A stretch of DNA of 23,269 nt from Bacteroidales bacterium (GCA_029210905.1 JARGGF010000002.1:1-23269); one strand, 5' to 3'; shown: positions 8,501 through 17,989, numbered from the stretch's first letter. The notes: generated from the letters alone by a model not told the origin. Numbers and translations: made by a program.

Positions 8501-11500
8501 ATGAAGCATCCAATAGCTATTATTACTTCTATTTTAATTATTGTTATTACAGGAGTTGAGCCAAGGCCTGCCAGCAGCTTCAATCCTCTCAATTTCAATT
8601 CGTTAACTACAAGAAAAAAGACCGTCTTTTCAACTGACACCATTAAGCCAATCCGCACCAATATAGGAAATCCGTTTATTACTAATTACAACTCTAACTT
8701 ACTCGATCAGCAGATATGGTCTATTTGTCAGGATGAATATGGTCAAATGATTTTTGCCCATCGACAGGGGCTTATTATATTTAATGGAACAAGCTGGGAA
8801 CAATTGAAACTTCCTGCAATTCCCTTTGTGTTAAAATCCCTGCCTGATAAACATTTAATTTTGGTTGGATGCGACAATCAATTTGGATATATCAAACTAA
8901 ACCATAACGGGAATTATGAATATTTTGAGCTTTCGGACAAAAATTCTGATCCTGGAGAAATAAGTGAGATAAAATTGAGCGATACGAAAATCTATTTTTA
9001 TAGCGATGAAACCATAAGCATCTTCGATCGTTCCACTTTGCTATTTGAAAGTTCAGTAAAAGTTGAGAAAGGCGAAAGACAAAATGGTATTTTTTTGTTC
9101 CATAACGAAATTTATATTTCGTATAAAGGAAAAGGCTTGTTTAAAATAAGCTCCGACGGAACAAAAGAATATTTAAAAAATAGTAAAACAATATCTTCAC
9201 AACAAATTGCTTTTAGTCTGGCACTTACTGAAAACAAATTATTGATAGGTACTTATAGTAATAAATTATTTACTTTCAATGGAAAGGCTATTAGTGAATA
9301 CGAAAGCAAAGCAAATAAATACATTGAGGAAAGCCAGTTGGTTGGTGGAATTAATTTAAATAAAGATCAGTATGCACTTTCCACAATTTTAGGCGGGACT
9401 ATTATCCTTAACAAAAACAATGGTGAGCTTGTAGATATTATCAACTATCAAACCGGATTGCCTGATGATGAAATTTTTTCCGCGGGGATAGATTCTCATG
9501 GTGGACTTTGGCTTTCCCATGGATTTGGTATCAGTCGTGTAAATTACAACCTCCCTGTTAAAGACTTCAATTATTATCCAGGAATCGAAGGTAAACTAAT
9601 TGATGTGATAGAATTTGAAAATACAAGTTATGTGGCAACAACTGAGGGTGTATTTTATCTGGATACTATTGCAGATATTAAAGAGTATGAAATTTTTATA
9701 AAAAAACAGCGTATAAAAAATATTGAACAAACTAAAACAAATCAGGTAAATAATATTCAGGAACAGCCTGAGAAAAAAAATTTTCTGCAGCGATGGAAAG
9801 AAAAGCGTAAGAAAAGAAAACTACAAAAAAACGATACATCTATTAAAACCGATTCAATAAATGAACCTGAAACTAGTGAAGCTGTTATAAAAAACAACAG
9901 TGTCAGTAAAAAATACTATTATTCAAAAGAGACGGTTCGTGTTCTTTCCCTTTCTTATGTTTTTAAAAAAGTGCCAGATATATCCGCAAAATGTAAACAG
10001 CTGGTAAAGTATAAGGATTTTTTGTTAGTTGCTTCGAACAGTGGCTTATATACCATTACTAACAAAAAATCTCAGAAAATCCTTGAAAATATTTATGTTA
10101 ATATAATTTCACCCTCAGCAAATGACGGACTTTTCTATATTGGTTTTGACAATGGAATAACAGCAATAAAATACGAGGGCAAGCATTGGAGAGAATATTC
10201 AGATATCCAACCCGAAGGATTTGAAGACGTAGTTTATAGTGTAGCAGAAGATAAAAATCAGAATTTATGGATAGGGATTGATGGCATCATTTATTATTTC
10301 AAGACGGATGAAAAACAACAAACAACTTCATTTGAAATATATGATCTTGAAAAGGAATATCCTGATAAGTTTTCTATCAGGCAAATTGAGAACAAAGTAT
10401 TTTTCCTGAGTGCAGGACAGATTTATCAATTCAATTCGGAAACAGAAAAAATTGAAATTAGTCGGGAAATTTCTCCAAATCAACTACCATATAGCAAGTT
10501 TATTATTTCACAATCTGATGTTGCCTGGTTTAAGTATGGCGATAACTGGCAGTATGTTAGTAATAAGTATCAAATTTCAAAAGAACATGTAGCATTATTA
10601 AATCTTTTTGAAAATATACAAAACATCCGTGTTGATCAGAAAGAAAATATTTGGATTGTTGACGGAAAAAATAACCTGTATAAAATATTACCTGAAGATG
10701 TTTCAAAATTGCTTTTAACGGATTTCAAGGTATATATAAAGAATATTGAAACAGACCAGGGCATTCTCATAAACCCAAAGAAAATTGAGATTGACCAGGA
10801 AGTAGATGTTCTTAATTTCAAAATAAGCGCTCCTTACTATTTACGTCCAGACGGACTTCGCTATCAATATTATATTGAGGGAGCTATGAATGGATGGTCT
10901 GAATGGAGGCAATCCCAGGATTTTGATTTCCTGCTTCAGCCTGGAGAATATAAAGTACAGATAAAGGCAAAAAATATATTTGGATACACCAGTGAGTCAG
11001 TAAGCTATCCTTTTAAAGTCAAAGACCCTATCTGGATGAACCCCTGGTTTATTGCTATTATGGCAGCAGTCGTCATTCTTCTTGTTTCCTTAATTATATA
11101 TTTACTGCAAAGAAAAAAAGAACGTCGTTTGCAGCGAGATAATAAAATTCTGGAATTAAAAGTAGCAGAGCGGACTTTTGAAATAAAAAAGCAAAAAGAG
11201 CAAATTGAATATAAAAACCGAGAGATTACGGATAGCCTCAACTATGCCAGTCAAATACAATCTGCTATCCTGCCTCCCAAAAAAATGTTGAATGAAGCAG
11301 TATCTGAATCTTTTGTCTTAAATAAGCCAAAAGATATTGTGAGCGGAGACTATTTTTGGGCCAACCGAATTAATGGTCAACTAGTTGTAACTGCTGCTGA
11401 TTGCACAGGGCACGGAGTTCCCGGCGCCTTTTTGAGCATGCTTGGTGTTACTTTCCTAAATGAGATTACCAATAAAATGGAATACCTTAGGGCAAATTTA

Positions 11501-11974
11501 ATTTTGGAAAAGCTCAGAAGCAGGGTTATCAAATCTCTTCATCAGGAAGGTTATGATCAAAAACGCTTTGATGGTATTGATCTATCTCTGGTTGTAATCG
11601 ACTTGAAAGAATTAAAAATGCAATTTGCCGGCGCCAATAATCCAATGTATATTATTAGAAATGGAATGCTTACTGAATTTAAGGGCAACCGAATGCCTAT
11701 TGGAATGCATTCCTATGACAACAAACCTTTTACTAATCATGAAATTGAATTAAAAAAAGGCGATATCGTTTATTTGTTCTCCGATGGATATACTGATCAG
11801 TTTGGAGGAGAATACGGAAGAAAGTTCCTTACACGAAATTTCAAAATTTTGCTAACGGAAATTTCAAAACTACCAATGAACAAGCAAAATAATATTCTGG
11901 AGGAAACTTTTATTGCATGGAAAGGAAAATATGAGCAAATTGATGATATTTTGGTTATTGGCTTAAAAATATAA
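8501..11974 (+). CDS. Membrane sensor: two-component-type propeller, Y_Y_Y domain, TM helix and SpoIIE/PP2C phosphatase
   Basis: Single-chain transmembrane signalling protein of 1157 residues. A short N-terminal hydrophobic export signal (about 4-20) leads into a long beta-propeller region (about 60-760) with repeats such as QIWSICQDEYGQMIFAH and GIDSHGGLWLSHGFGISRV. A Y_Y_Y domain follows (about 767-839, LRYQYYIEGAMNGWSEW). One membrane helix lies at about 847-870 and a coiled coil (about 872-925) links to a SpoIIE-type serine phosphatase domain (about 930-1157). Its metal-binding aspartates are seen as D950 (GDYFW), D967 (ADCTGHG), D1095 (FSDGYTD) and D1148/D1149 (QIDDIL). The usual partner would be a phosphorylated anti-sigma-factor antagonist or similar protein, but none is encoded nearby. 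Residues about 400-472 are a highly charged Lys/Arg-rich insert in the propeller. Ligand unknown. Confidence 0.92.
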   Translation: MKHPIAIITSILIIVITGVEPRPASSFNPLNFNSLTTRKKTVFSTDTIKPIRTNIGNPFITNYNSNLLDQQIWSICQDEYGQMIFAHRQGLIIFNGTSWEQLKLPAIPFVLKSLPDKHLILVGCDNQFGYIKLNHNGNYEYFELSDKNSDPGEISEIKLSDTKIYFYSDETISIFDRSTLLFESSVKVEKGERQNGIFLFHNEIYISYKGKGLFKISSDGTKEYLKNSKTISSQQIAFSLALTENKLLIGTYSNKLFTFNGKAISEYESKANKYIEESQLVGGINLNKDQYALSTILGGTIILNKNNGELVDIINYQTGLPDDEIFSAGIDSHGGLWLSHGFGISRVNYNLPVKDFNYYPGIEGKLIDVIEFENTSYVATTEGVFYLDTIADIKEYEIFIKKQRIKNIEQTKTNQVNNIQEQPEKKNFLQRWKEKRKKRKLQKNDTSIKTDSINEPETSEAVIKNNSVSKKYYYSKETVRVLSLSYVFKKVPDISAKCKQLVKYKDFLLVASNSGLYTITNKKSQKILENIYVNIISPSANDGLFYIGFDNGITAIKYEGKHWREYSDIQPEGFEDVVYSVAEDKNQNLWIGIDGIIYYFKTDEKQQTTSFEIYDLEKEYPDKFSIRQIENKVFFLSAGQIYQFNSETEKIEISREISPNQLPYSKFIISQSDVAWFKYGDNWQYVSNKYQISKEHVALLNLFENIQNIRVDQKENIWIVDGKNNLYKILPEDVSKLLLTDFKVYIKNIETDQGILINPKKIEIDQEVDVLNFKISAPYYLRPDGLRYQYYIEGAMNGWSEWRQSQDFDFLLQPGEYKVQIKAKNIFGYTSESVSYPFKVKDPIWMNPWFIAIMAAVVILLVSLIIYLLQRKKERRLQRDNKILELKVAERTFEIKKQKEQIEYKNREITDSLNYASQIQSAILPPKKMLNEAVSESFVLNKPKDIVSGDYFWANRINGQLVVTAADCTGHGVPGAFLSMLGVTFLNEITNKMEYLRANLILEKLRSRVIKSLHQEGYDQKRFDGIDLSLVVIDLKELKMQFAGANNPMYIIRNGMLTEFKGNRMPIGMHSYDNKPFTNHEIELKKGDIVYLFSDGYTDQFGGEYGRKFLTRNFKILLTEISKLPMNKQNNILEETFIAWKGKYEQIDDILVIGLKI

Positions 11975-12560
11975 AAGCACATAGCTCCAGAGTTTCACCT
12001 AAAAAAACAATGTCGATTTCAGCTTTTTATGCATATTTAGCCTTTTTCTTACCAAAATTATCCTATCATATCACATTACGCTGAACAAATATTGAAGCAT
12101 CTCCCCCTCTCTAAATTTATTCAACAAATTTTCTATTTATTAGTATTTTATTATACGCTTAGAAAATAGTAATAGATAGTACTCCATAAAATCAATTGGA
12201 CAATATTCCAAATCCATTCAATAAAGCTTTAATTTCATTAAAACAGAATCCGCTGTGAAATCTTTTTTTCCCTATAAGATCACAATAGGTTTACAATAAC
12301 ATAATATTAAACAAAAGAATATGGTCAAATAATGAAGGAAAAGAAAACATTATTCAGGATTTAACAAAATGCCTCCTATTAAAAAGTGAATCCCCGCTAG
12401 TATAAAAGTGCAATATGTCTGAAATTTTATAAAATATAATTAACTAAAGAATTTTAATATTTTGGTAACCTTTAGAAAAAGATAAGTTTAAACTAATAGC
12501 TGAACTTTGCCAAAAATTATAGAAGGGAATAAACTAACACAACAACCAAAACTCACTATC
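11975..12560. other. A+T-rich intergenic gap upstream of the small exported protein
   Basis: About 586 bases without a supported gene. A 24-codon ATG frame near 12010 has no supporting signal. A -7-like box (GAACTTTG, 12502-12509) lies near the right end. No terminator hairpin was found after the receptor-phosphatase gene. Confidence 0.5.
12502..12509 (+). promoter_or_regulatory. Possible -7 element for the 168-residue exported protein
   Basis: GAACTTTG is one base off TAnnTTTG. Transcription would begin a few bases beyond 12509, after the alternative ATG at 12507. This supports the downstream start at 12561. Confidence 0.3.
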
Positions 12561-13067
12561 ATGAAAAATTTACTACTGGTACTTATTTACCTCCTGTCAG
12601 GTTCTATTGCAAATTCGCAGCATCTGGCATTTAATCAAAATAACGAACTATCGGGCAAAATGAAGGTATCCAAAGATGCTCCTCTATTTGTGTTTGAAAA
12701 TAGAAGTAGCGCATTATCGCAGGAAGTAGAAAACGGTGATAAATTGAGCCATTTTTTTGGAAAAGAAGTTGCATATAAAATGGAGCAATTTAAAAATGCC
12801 TATGTATTTGAAGATGGTTTAAGAATCAACATTGAAAAACCAATTATCTACAAGAGTATAAAAAAGATTAACAAACATCTGACGAAGCAAGTTAAGAGTG
12901 CAAAACTTAATACAGAAACTGCAAAAGCTGAATTATTAAAGTTTTTACAAATCTCGATTATTATAGCCTCGCAGCCTACAACCAGCTTTGAGAATGCACT
13001 AAAAAAAGCGCAGTCCACAAAGGAACAAATCCAGCTATTTAATAGTGTAGAAATCCGTGACATGTAA
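12561..13067 (+). CDS. Unknown small exported protein
   Basis: I do not recognise this 168-residue protein. It starts with a good signal peptide (MKNLLLVLIYLLSG, probable cleavage after about residue 20, ANSQ). A longer frame from the ATG at 12507 adds 18 polar residues before this peptide; it is rejected because it would bury the signal and begins at or before the likely transcription start. The mature part has no cysteines, is rich in Lys, Glu and Ser, and looks helical in its second half (about 100-165), with a hydrophobic stretch LLKFLQISIIIASQP. It lies 162 bases upstream of the SusC gene on the same strand, but no function can be drawn from that. A palindrome lies between the two genes. 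Confidence 0.7.
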   Translation: MKNLLLVLIYLLSGSIANSQHLAFNQNNELSGKMKVSKDAPLFVFENRSSALSQEVENGDKLSHFFGKEVAYKMEQFKNAYVFEDGLRINIEKPIIYKSIKKINKHLTKQVKSAKLNTETAKAELLKFLQISIIIASQPTTSFENALKKAQSTKEQIQLFNSVEIRDM

Positions 13068-13080
13068 TACCAATTTTTTA

Positions 13081-13107
13081 CCGATGAAAACCTAAACATA
13101 ACATCGG
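13081..13107 (+). terminator. Weak hairpin after the small exported protein gene
   Basis: CCGATG (13081-13086) and CATCGG (13102-13107) are perfect inverted repeats around a 15-base loop, beginning 14 bases after the stop codon. There is no clean T-run, so this is at best a weak terminator. Confidence 0.25.
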
Positions 13108-13130
13108 CTAAAGTATTGATTTTGTTGTGA

Positions 13131-13152
13131 TTAACATTTATACAAATGTTAA
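13131..13152 (+). promoter_or_regulatory. Perfect palindrome upstream of susC-type gene, possible operator
   Basis: TTAACATTT (13131-13139) and AAATGTTAA (13144-13152) are exact inverted repeats with a 4-base spacer ATAC, 77 bases before the SusC ATG. No T-run follows, so it looks more like a dimeric-regulator site than a terminator. The regulator is unknown. Confidence 0.4.
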
Positions 13153-13229
13153 TACGGGAGAATTATATGCCATAATATCACAGGGAACAATTAATCATTA
13201 TAATTAAACAATTAAACTTACCAAATTCT

Positions 13230-16200
13230 ATGAAAAAGATTCTTTTAACTATTGGAATTTTACTCCTGTCAGCATATATATATGCTCAGGAAATTGAAAT
13301 CACAGGGAAAGTAACCGATACACTGGGAGCCACCCTCCCGGGTGTTGCCGTGATCGAAAAAGGCACTACAAATGGCACAATTACTAATGTTGATGGCGTG
13401 TATACCATAAAAGCTAAAAGTCAAGGGGTACTGATTTTTTCTTTTATGGGCTTTGACAATAAGGAAATCCCAATTGAGGGAAATGCCGTAATTAACATCT
13501 CATTAATTGAAGAAACACAGGAAATTGATGAAATTATGGTAACTGCACTTGGTATTGGTCAGGCAAAAAAAACTATTGGATATGCCACGCAAGAGGTTGA
13601 TTCAAAAGTAATAACAAGTGTAAACAGCACTAATATGGGCAATATGCTTAGTGGTCAAGTGGCCGGACTGACGGTTAATACAAAAACAGGTTTGTTTCAG
13701 AAACCCGAATTTCTGCTAAGAGGGAAAAACCCACTGATTGTAATAGATGAAATACCGGTAGAGACAGATTTTTATGATGTTTCTGCAAATGATATAGAAG
13801 ACATTGTAGTATTAAAAGGCCCTACTGCTTCATCATTATATGGTTCGCGCGGTAAAAACGGGGCTATTCTCATTACCACCAAAAGCGCAAAAGAAGAAGG
13901 AATTAAAGTTACCATTTCTAACAACACCATGTTAACGGCAGGATATACGGTTTTTCCTGAAACCCAAACTGAATATGGCAATGGTTCAAACGGACAATAT
14001 GAATTTTGGGATGGCCAGGACGGCGGTATCTCTGATGGAGACATGATTTGGGGACCAAAATTTTCAGATAATCTAAAAATTCCACAATGGAACAGTCCAA
14101 TATATGACAATGTTACTGGTGAAACCATTCCCTGGTGGGGCGATGTAGCCGGCACACAATATGATGATAAAAGCCGATATTCGCGGGTTCCAATTCCATG
14201 GGAATATCACAATAACCTGAAAGACTTTATGGAGACGGGATATGTTTCAACTACCAATTTCTCGGTTGCCTACAAAAGTGAACGGGGAAGAACCAGATTA
14301 TCAGGATTTTATCAGACTGAAAAAGGCAGGGTTCCAAATACATCATTAAAAACAGGTGGGATAACTTATACCTCTTCTTATGATTTAAACGAGAAATTAA
14401 CCTTAAATAGCAAATTTTCCTATAACAAGGTGTTTTCGCCCAACTACCCCAGACATGGTTATGGCCCCAGAAATCACATGTATACAATCTTAATATGGAT
14501 GGGTGATGATGTAAACGGTAAAGATTTAGATGCACATCGCTACATTCCGGGTCAGGAAGGATACCGACAAGCAAACTTCAACTATGCATGGTATAATAAT
14601 GTATATTTTGCCGCACATGAACTAAACCAGGAATACGACCGTAATACGATGAATGGACAGTTAAAGCTAAAATGGGAAATTACAAAAGATTTAAGTATTC
14701 AGGGACGGACTTCAGCAGTTATCCGTGGCACTTTTGAAGATCGGGAAAGCCCAAAATCATACTTAAACTATGGCGACCCGCGAGATGGTGACTATAAAAC
14801 ATGGAATACCAAACAAATTAACGTTGATAATGACATTTTGCTATCCTATAAAAAAGAGTTCTCAAAAAGATTCGAGCTAACAACCAATGCAGGTGCTTCT
14901 GCTTATTATGACAAATGGCAACAAGAGTACAATGCAACTGATGGTATTGTGGTACCTTTTGTATATAGTTTGAATAATACAAAAGGCAATGTTAAAGCTT
15001 TTACCAACGTCTCTGCTGAAGCAATTCGAAGTGTATATGGAACCCTTAGTTTAGATATGTTAGATGCTTTCTTTTTAACATTTACAGCCAGAAATGACTG
15101 GTCATCGACCCTTCCAACTTCGAATAATTCATATTTTTATCCTTCAGTTTCATTGAGCACATTGGTTTCTAATCTGGTAAACCTACCTAAAGCCTTTGAA
15201 TATTTAAAAATTTATGGTTCATGGGCCACTGTGTCAAGCGATTTGTCACCATATCAAATTTCATCCTATTATCATAATTCAGGTAGTTATAGTGGTTTGT
15301 CGAAAGTTAGTTATCCAGGTGGACTAATTAACGCAGATATAAAACCAGATAAATCAACATCATTTGAATTAGGCCTGTCCAGCTCTTTTCTGAAAAACCG
15401 GTTAAACTTTGATTTCACCTATTATAATGTTGTAGATGAAAATCAAATATTCGACCTGCCTGTTTCAGATGCAAGTGGGTTTATAAGCCGCAAGGTTAAC
15501 GGAAATCAATACACCACAATTGGCTTTGAGTTAATGTTAAATGCATCGCTATTAAGAAATTCAAATTTTAAATGGGATTTAGGTTTAAACTGGAGTACCA
15601 GAGTACAAAAGCTTACTGAAATATATGGTGGAGAAGAAAAATTTAACAATTACTCAAAAGGTGAGCGTATAGACAATTATTACGGTACCGGCTGGTTAAA
15701 AAGTGCCGATGGTCAGTTAATCCTTTCAGAAACAAGTGCTTTGCCCACAAGAGATCCTTTTCCTCAAATGCTTGGACATTTGGAGCCGGATTGGCGTTTT
15801 GGTTTACAAAATCATTTTAAATATAAAGGATTTTCTGTTGATATTGATATAGACGGCGTTTTTGGTGGTGTGATACGTTCCTTGTCCGTTGAAAAAATGT
15901 GGTGGGGTGGCAAACATCCAAACTCAACAGAATATAGAGATGCCGAATATGCGGCAGGTCAGCCTATTTATGTACCTGAAGGTGTAAATATAGTTACCGG
16001 GGAACTAATTACCGATATTGACGGAAATGTAATATCCGATACAAGGCAATACAAACCAAATACAACTGTGATTAGCTGGCAGGAATGGAGCCAAAACTAT
16101 CCTTATCGGGCTAAAGTAACTGAAGCTGAAAGTGAAAAATTTGCAAATGTTTTTGACAGGACTTTTGTTAAATTAAGAAGAGTTTCAGTTAGTTACGATT

Positions 16201-16373
16201 TAAAAAATATTATAAAAACTAGTGCTGTTGAAAAAATAGAAGTCACTGCATACGGATATAATTTGCTTATTTGGAAAAAAGCACCAATTATTGACCCTGA
16301 TTTTGGGGACGATAACGCACTTCAAGACCCCTCAACAAGATATGTTGGAATGGGAGTTAAATTAACCTTTTAA
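13230..16373 (+). CDS. SusC/RagA-family TonB-dependent outer-membrane transporter
   Basis: Outer-membrane transporter of 1047 residues that imports a ligand using TonB energy and pairs with a SusD lipoprotein. Residues 1-20 are the signal peptide (ending YIYAQ). A carboxypeptidase-regulatory-like domain spans about 22-95 (ITGKVTDTLGATLPGVAV). A TonB-box-like stretch EIDEIMVTALG sits at 98-108. The plug domain spans about 112-220, with FLLRGKNPLIVIDEIP and SSLYGSRGKNGAILITTK. The rest is a 22-strand-type barrel ending in the aromatic C-terminus GVKLTF, as needed for barrel insertion. There is no STN signalling domain and no ECF sigma or anti-sigma gene next to it, so sigma-cascade control is unlikely from this locus. 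The SusD gene starts 24 bases downstream, so the two form an operon. The substrate is inferred from the downstream phosphoesterase, not from the receptor itself. Confidence 0.95.
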   Translation: MKKILLTIGILLLSAYIYAQEIEITGKVTDTLGATLPGVAVIEKGTTNGTITNVDGVYTIKAKSQGVLIFSFMGFDNKEIPIEGNAVINISLIEETQEIDEIMVTALGIGQAKKTIGYATQEVDSKVITSVNSTNMGNMLSGQVAGLTVNTKTGLFQKPEFLLRGKNPLIVIDEIPVETDFYDVSANDIEDIVVLKGPTASSLYGSRGKNGAILITTKSAKEEGIKVTISNNTMLTAGYTVFPETQTEYGNGSNGQYEFWDGQDGGISDGDMIWGPKFSDNLKIPQWNSPIYDNVTGETIPWWGDVAGTQYDDKSRYSRVPIPWEYHNNLKDFMETGYVSTTNFSVAYKSERGRTRLSGFYQTEKGRVPNTSLKTGGITYTSSYDLNEKLTLNSKFSYNKVFSPNYPRHGYGPRNHMYTILIWMGDDVNGKDLDAHRYIPGQEGYRQANFNYAWYNNVYFAAHELNQEYDRNTMNGQLKLKWEITKDLSIQGRTSAVIRGTFEDRESPKSYLNYGDPRDGDYKTWNTKQINVDNDILLSYKKEFSKRFELTTNAGASAYYDKWQQEYNATDGIVVPFVYSLNNTKGNVKAFTNVSAEAIRSVYGTLSLDMLDAFFLTFTARNDWSSTLPTSNNSYFYPSVSLSTLVSNLVNLPKAFEYLKIYGSWATVSSDLSPYQISSYYHNSGSYSGLSKVSYPGGLINADIKPDKSTSFELGLSSSFLKNRLNFDFTYYNVVDENQIFDLPVSDASGFISRKVNGNQYTTIGFELMLNASLLRNSNFKWDLGLNWSTRVQKLTEIYGGEEKFNNYSKGERIDNYYGTGWLKSADGQLILSETSALPTRDPFPQMLGHLEPDWRFGLQNHFKYKGFSVDIDIDGVFGGVIRSLSVEKMWWGGKHPNSTEYRDAEYAAGQPIYVPEGVNIVTGELITDIDGNVISDTRQYKPNTTVISWQEWSQNYPYRAKVTEAESEKFANVFDRTFVKLRRVSVSYDLKNIIKTSAVEKIEVTAYGYNLLIWKKAPIIDPDFGDDNALQDPSTRYVGMGVKLTF

Positions 16374-16397
16374 TTAAACCTGGAAAAAATAACAACA

Positions 16398-17876
16398 ATG
16401 AAAAAAATAATTATAATCAGCATGTTTATTGTTTTGGCATTGGGCTCTTGCCAAAAATTAGAGGACATCAATGTGAACCCGAATAATGTGTCTGAAACAC
16501 ATCCTCAACTATTACTTACTGATATTGAGTGGAATGCATTTCAGGTAGCAGGAGTGGATCCTTTGTTTGCATCCAGAATGGTGCTCCAGACCGATGGTGA
16601 AGACGTTTACCAGTTTTATAAATGGGACCGTGGTAGTTACAGCGATTACAACCAGCTAAGGAACGTAACCAAAATGATTGAGGAAGCAAAGCGTATTGAA
16701 AGTAAGGCTTACGAGGCTCTTGGTAAACTTTTTCGCGCCTATTATTTTTATGAGCTTACGCTTACTTTTGGCGATATTCCTTACTCAGAAGCATTAAAAG
16801 GCGAAACCGAAGCACTTTATACTCCGGTTTACGATACCCAAAAGAGTGTTTTCCTGGGAATACTTAATGAGTTGGCTGAGGCCAATACTTTACTCACAGA
16901 TGACAACAGCGTAATTGATGGCGATATAATTTATGGCGGCAGCGCTTATCAGTGGCGAAAATTTATAAATTCTTTCAGGTTAAAGGTATTGTTAACGCTT
17001 TCGAAAAAGACAGCGGATTCCGATTTTAATATCGTTTCCACTTTTGCTAGCATTGTTGCCAGCCAACCAATTATGGAATCAAATGCTGATAACGGACAGC
17101 TGGAATTCATCGATGAATTAGGCAGCAGATATACCGAATACAACAACAGTGGTTACGGATCGGCCAGATACATGGATTCTACTTTTATAAAAAAATTGCA
17201 GGATAGAAACGACCCTCGGCTTTTTATTTTCAGCGGGCAAACAAGAGTCGCAAAAGAAGCTGGCCTGCCCTTAAATGATTTTACTGCTTATGAAGGTGGT
17301 GATCCAATTGCCCCATATAACGAAGTAAACCTTAAAGCAATAGATGGAAATGTTTCAAAAGTAAATCTCAGGTATACAGATGAGCCAACCACTGAACCAC
17401 ACATGATTCTCGGATATTCCGAGCTTCAGCTGATTCTTGCCGAAGCTAGTGTCAGGGGCTGGATAAGTTCATCAGCAGCAACACATTACGCCAATGCTGT
17501 AAAAGCTTCCTTTGAGTTTTATAATACTTTTGCTACCGATTATGCACAATATGTTGATGAAGCTGCGGCAACAGCATATTTATTGGAACCATTAGTGGAT
17601 TTTACACAAGCAAACACAACTGAAGAAAGAATAGAGCGAATTATCATGCAAAAATACCTGCCATCATTTCTACAAGGTGGCTGGCGTTTATATTTTGATC
17701 ATTTAAGAACAGGCTATCCGGCTTTTCGGCAGTTAACCGGAGTTACACCCCCAACAAGGTGGTTGTATCCAAATAGTGAATATCAACAAAATGCCGAAAA
17801 TGTTTCAGCTGCTATTACAAGACAATTTGGAGCAGGTAACGATAATATAAGACAAGTTCCATGGTGGTTAAAATAA
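16398..17876 (+). CDS. SusD/RagB-family nutrient-binding outer-membrane lipoprotein
   Basis: Surface lipoprotein of 492 residues that caps the SusC-type barrel and captures substrate. A lipoprotein signal with the lipobox LGSC puts the lipidated cysteine at residue 18. The N-terminal text CQKLEDINVNPNNVSE and overall sequence fit the SusD-like group 2 rather than classical starch-type SusD. Helical TPR-like segments include ALGKLFRAYYFYELTLTFGD (near 107-126) and HMILGYSELQLILAEASVRG (near 335-354). It follows the SusC gene by 24 bases and is followed after 24 bases by a strong intrinsic terminator, so the pair is a two-gene transcription unit. No frameshift or missing segment is apparent. 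Confidence 0.93.
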   Translation: MKKIIIISMFIVLALGSCQKLEDINVNPNNVSETHPQLLLTDIEWNAFQVAGVDPLFASRMVLQTDGEDVYQFYKWDRGSYSDYNQLRNVTKMIEEAKRIESKAYEALGKLFRAYYFYELTLTFGDIPYSEALKGETEALYTPVYDTQKSVFLGILNELAEANTLLTDDNSVIDGDIIYGGSAYQWRKFINSFRLKVLLTLSKKTADSDFNIVSTFASIVASQPIMESNADNGQLEFIDELGSRYTEYNNSGYGSARYMDSTFIKKLQDRNDPRLFIFSGQTRVAKEAGLPLNDFTAYEGGDPIAPYNEVNLKAIDGNVSKVNLRYTDEPTTEPHMILGYSELQLILAEASVRGWISSSAATHYANAVKASFEFYNTFATDYAQYVDEAAATAYLLEPLVDFTQANTTEERIERIIMQKYLPSFLQGGWRLYFDHLRTGYPAFRQLTGVTPPTRWLYPNSEYQQNAENVSAAITRQFGAGNDNIRQVPWWLK

Positions 17877-17900
17877 TTTCGCTATCCATATATTAGGTTT

Positions 17901-17940
17901 AGGTAATATTGGCTCCTTTTCAGTCAATATTACCTTTTTT
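17901..17940 (+). terminator. Strong intrinsic terminator after the SusC/SusD pair
   Basis: A 14-base stem (17901-17914 with 17922-17935, one G-T pair) closes a 7-base loop and is followed by six T's. It starts 24 bases after the SusD stop. It overlaps the upstream in-frame ATG at 17909, which argues against that ATG as the start of the next gene. Confidence 0.8.
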
Positions 17941-17972
17941 GTTATATTCTTGTCTAACATTTTCTAATTTTA
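17938..17972 (+). promoter_or_regulatory. Possible promoter for the phosphoesterase lipoprotein
   Basis: TTTG (17938-17941), partly within the terminator T-run, is followed after 23 bases by TAATTTTA (17965-17972), one base off TAnnTTTG. The spacing is at the long end. A separate promoter is expected because a terminator precedes the gene. Confidence 0.3.
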
Positions 17973-17989
17973 GAAAAAAAAATAAATGT

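Noticed and set aside
12010..12084. 24-codon ATG frame after the receptor-phosphatase gene
   Set aside because: Partly hydrophobic but lacking any promoter or conserved context; expected by chance.
12507..12560. Longer N-terminus for the 168-residue exported protein
   Set aside because: It would place 18 polar residues before a clear signal peptide and starts at or before the likely transcription start.
13772..14155. 127-codon minus-strand frame inside the SusC gene
   Set aside because: Shadow of a well-supported gene in another frame; no recognisable domain.
17909..17989. Longer N-terminus for the phosphoesterase lipoprotein
   Set aside because: It begins inside a strong terminator stem and hides the lipoprotein signal.
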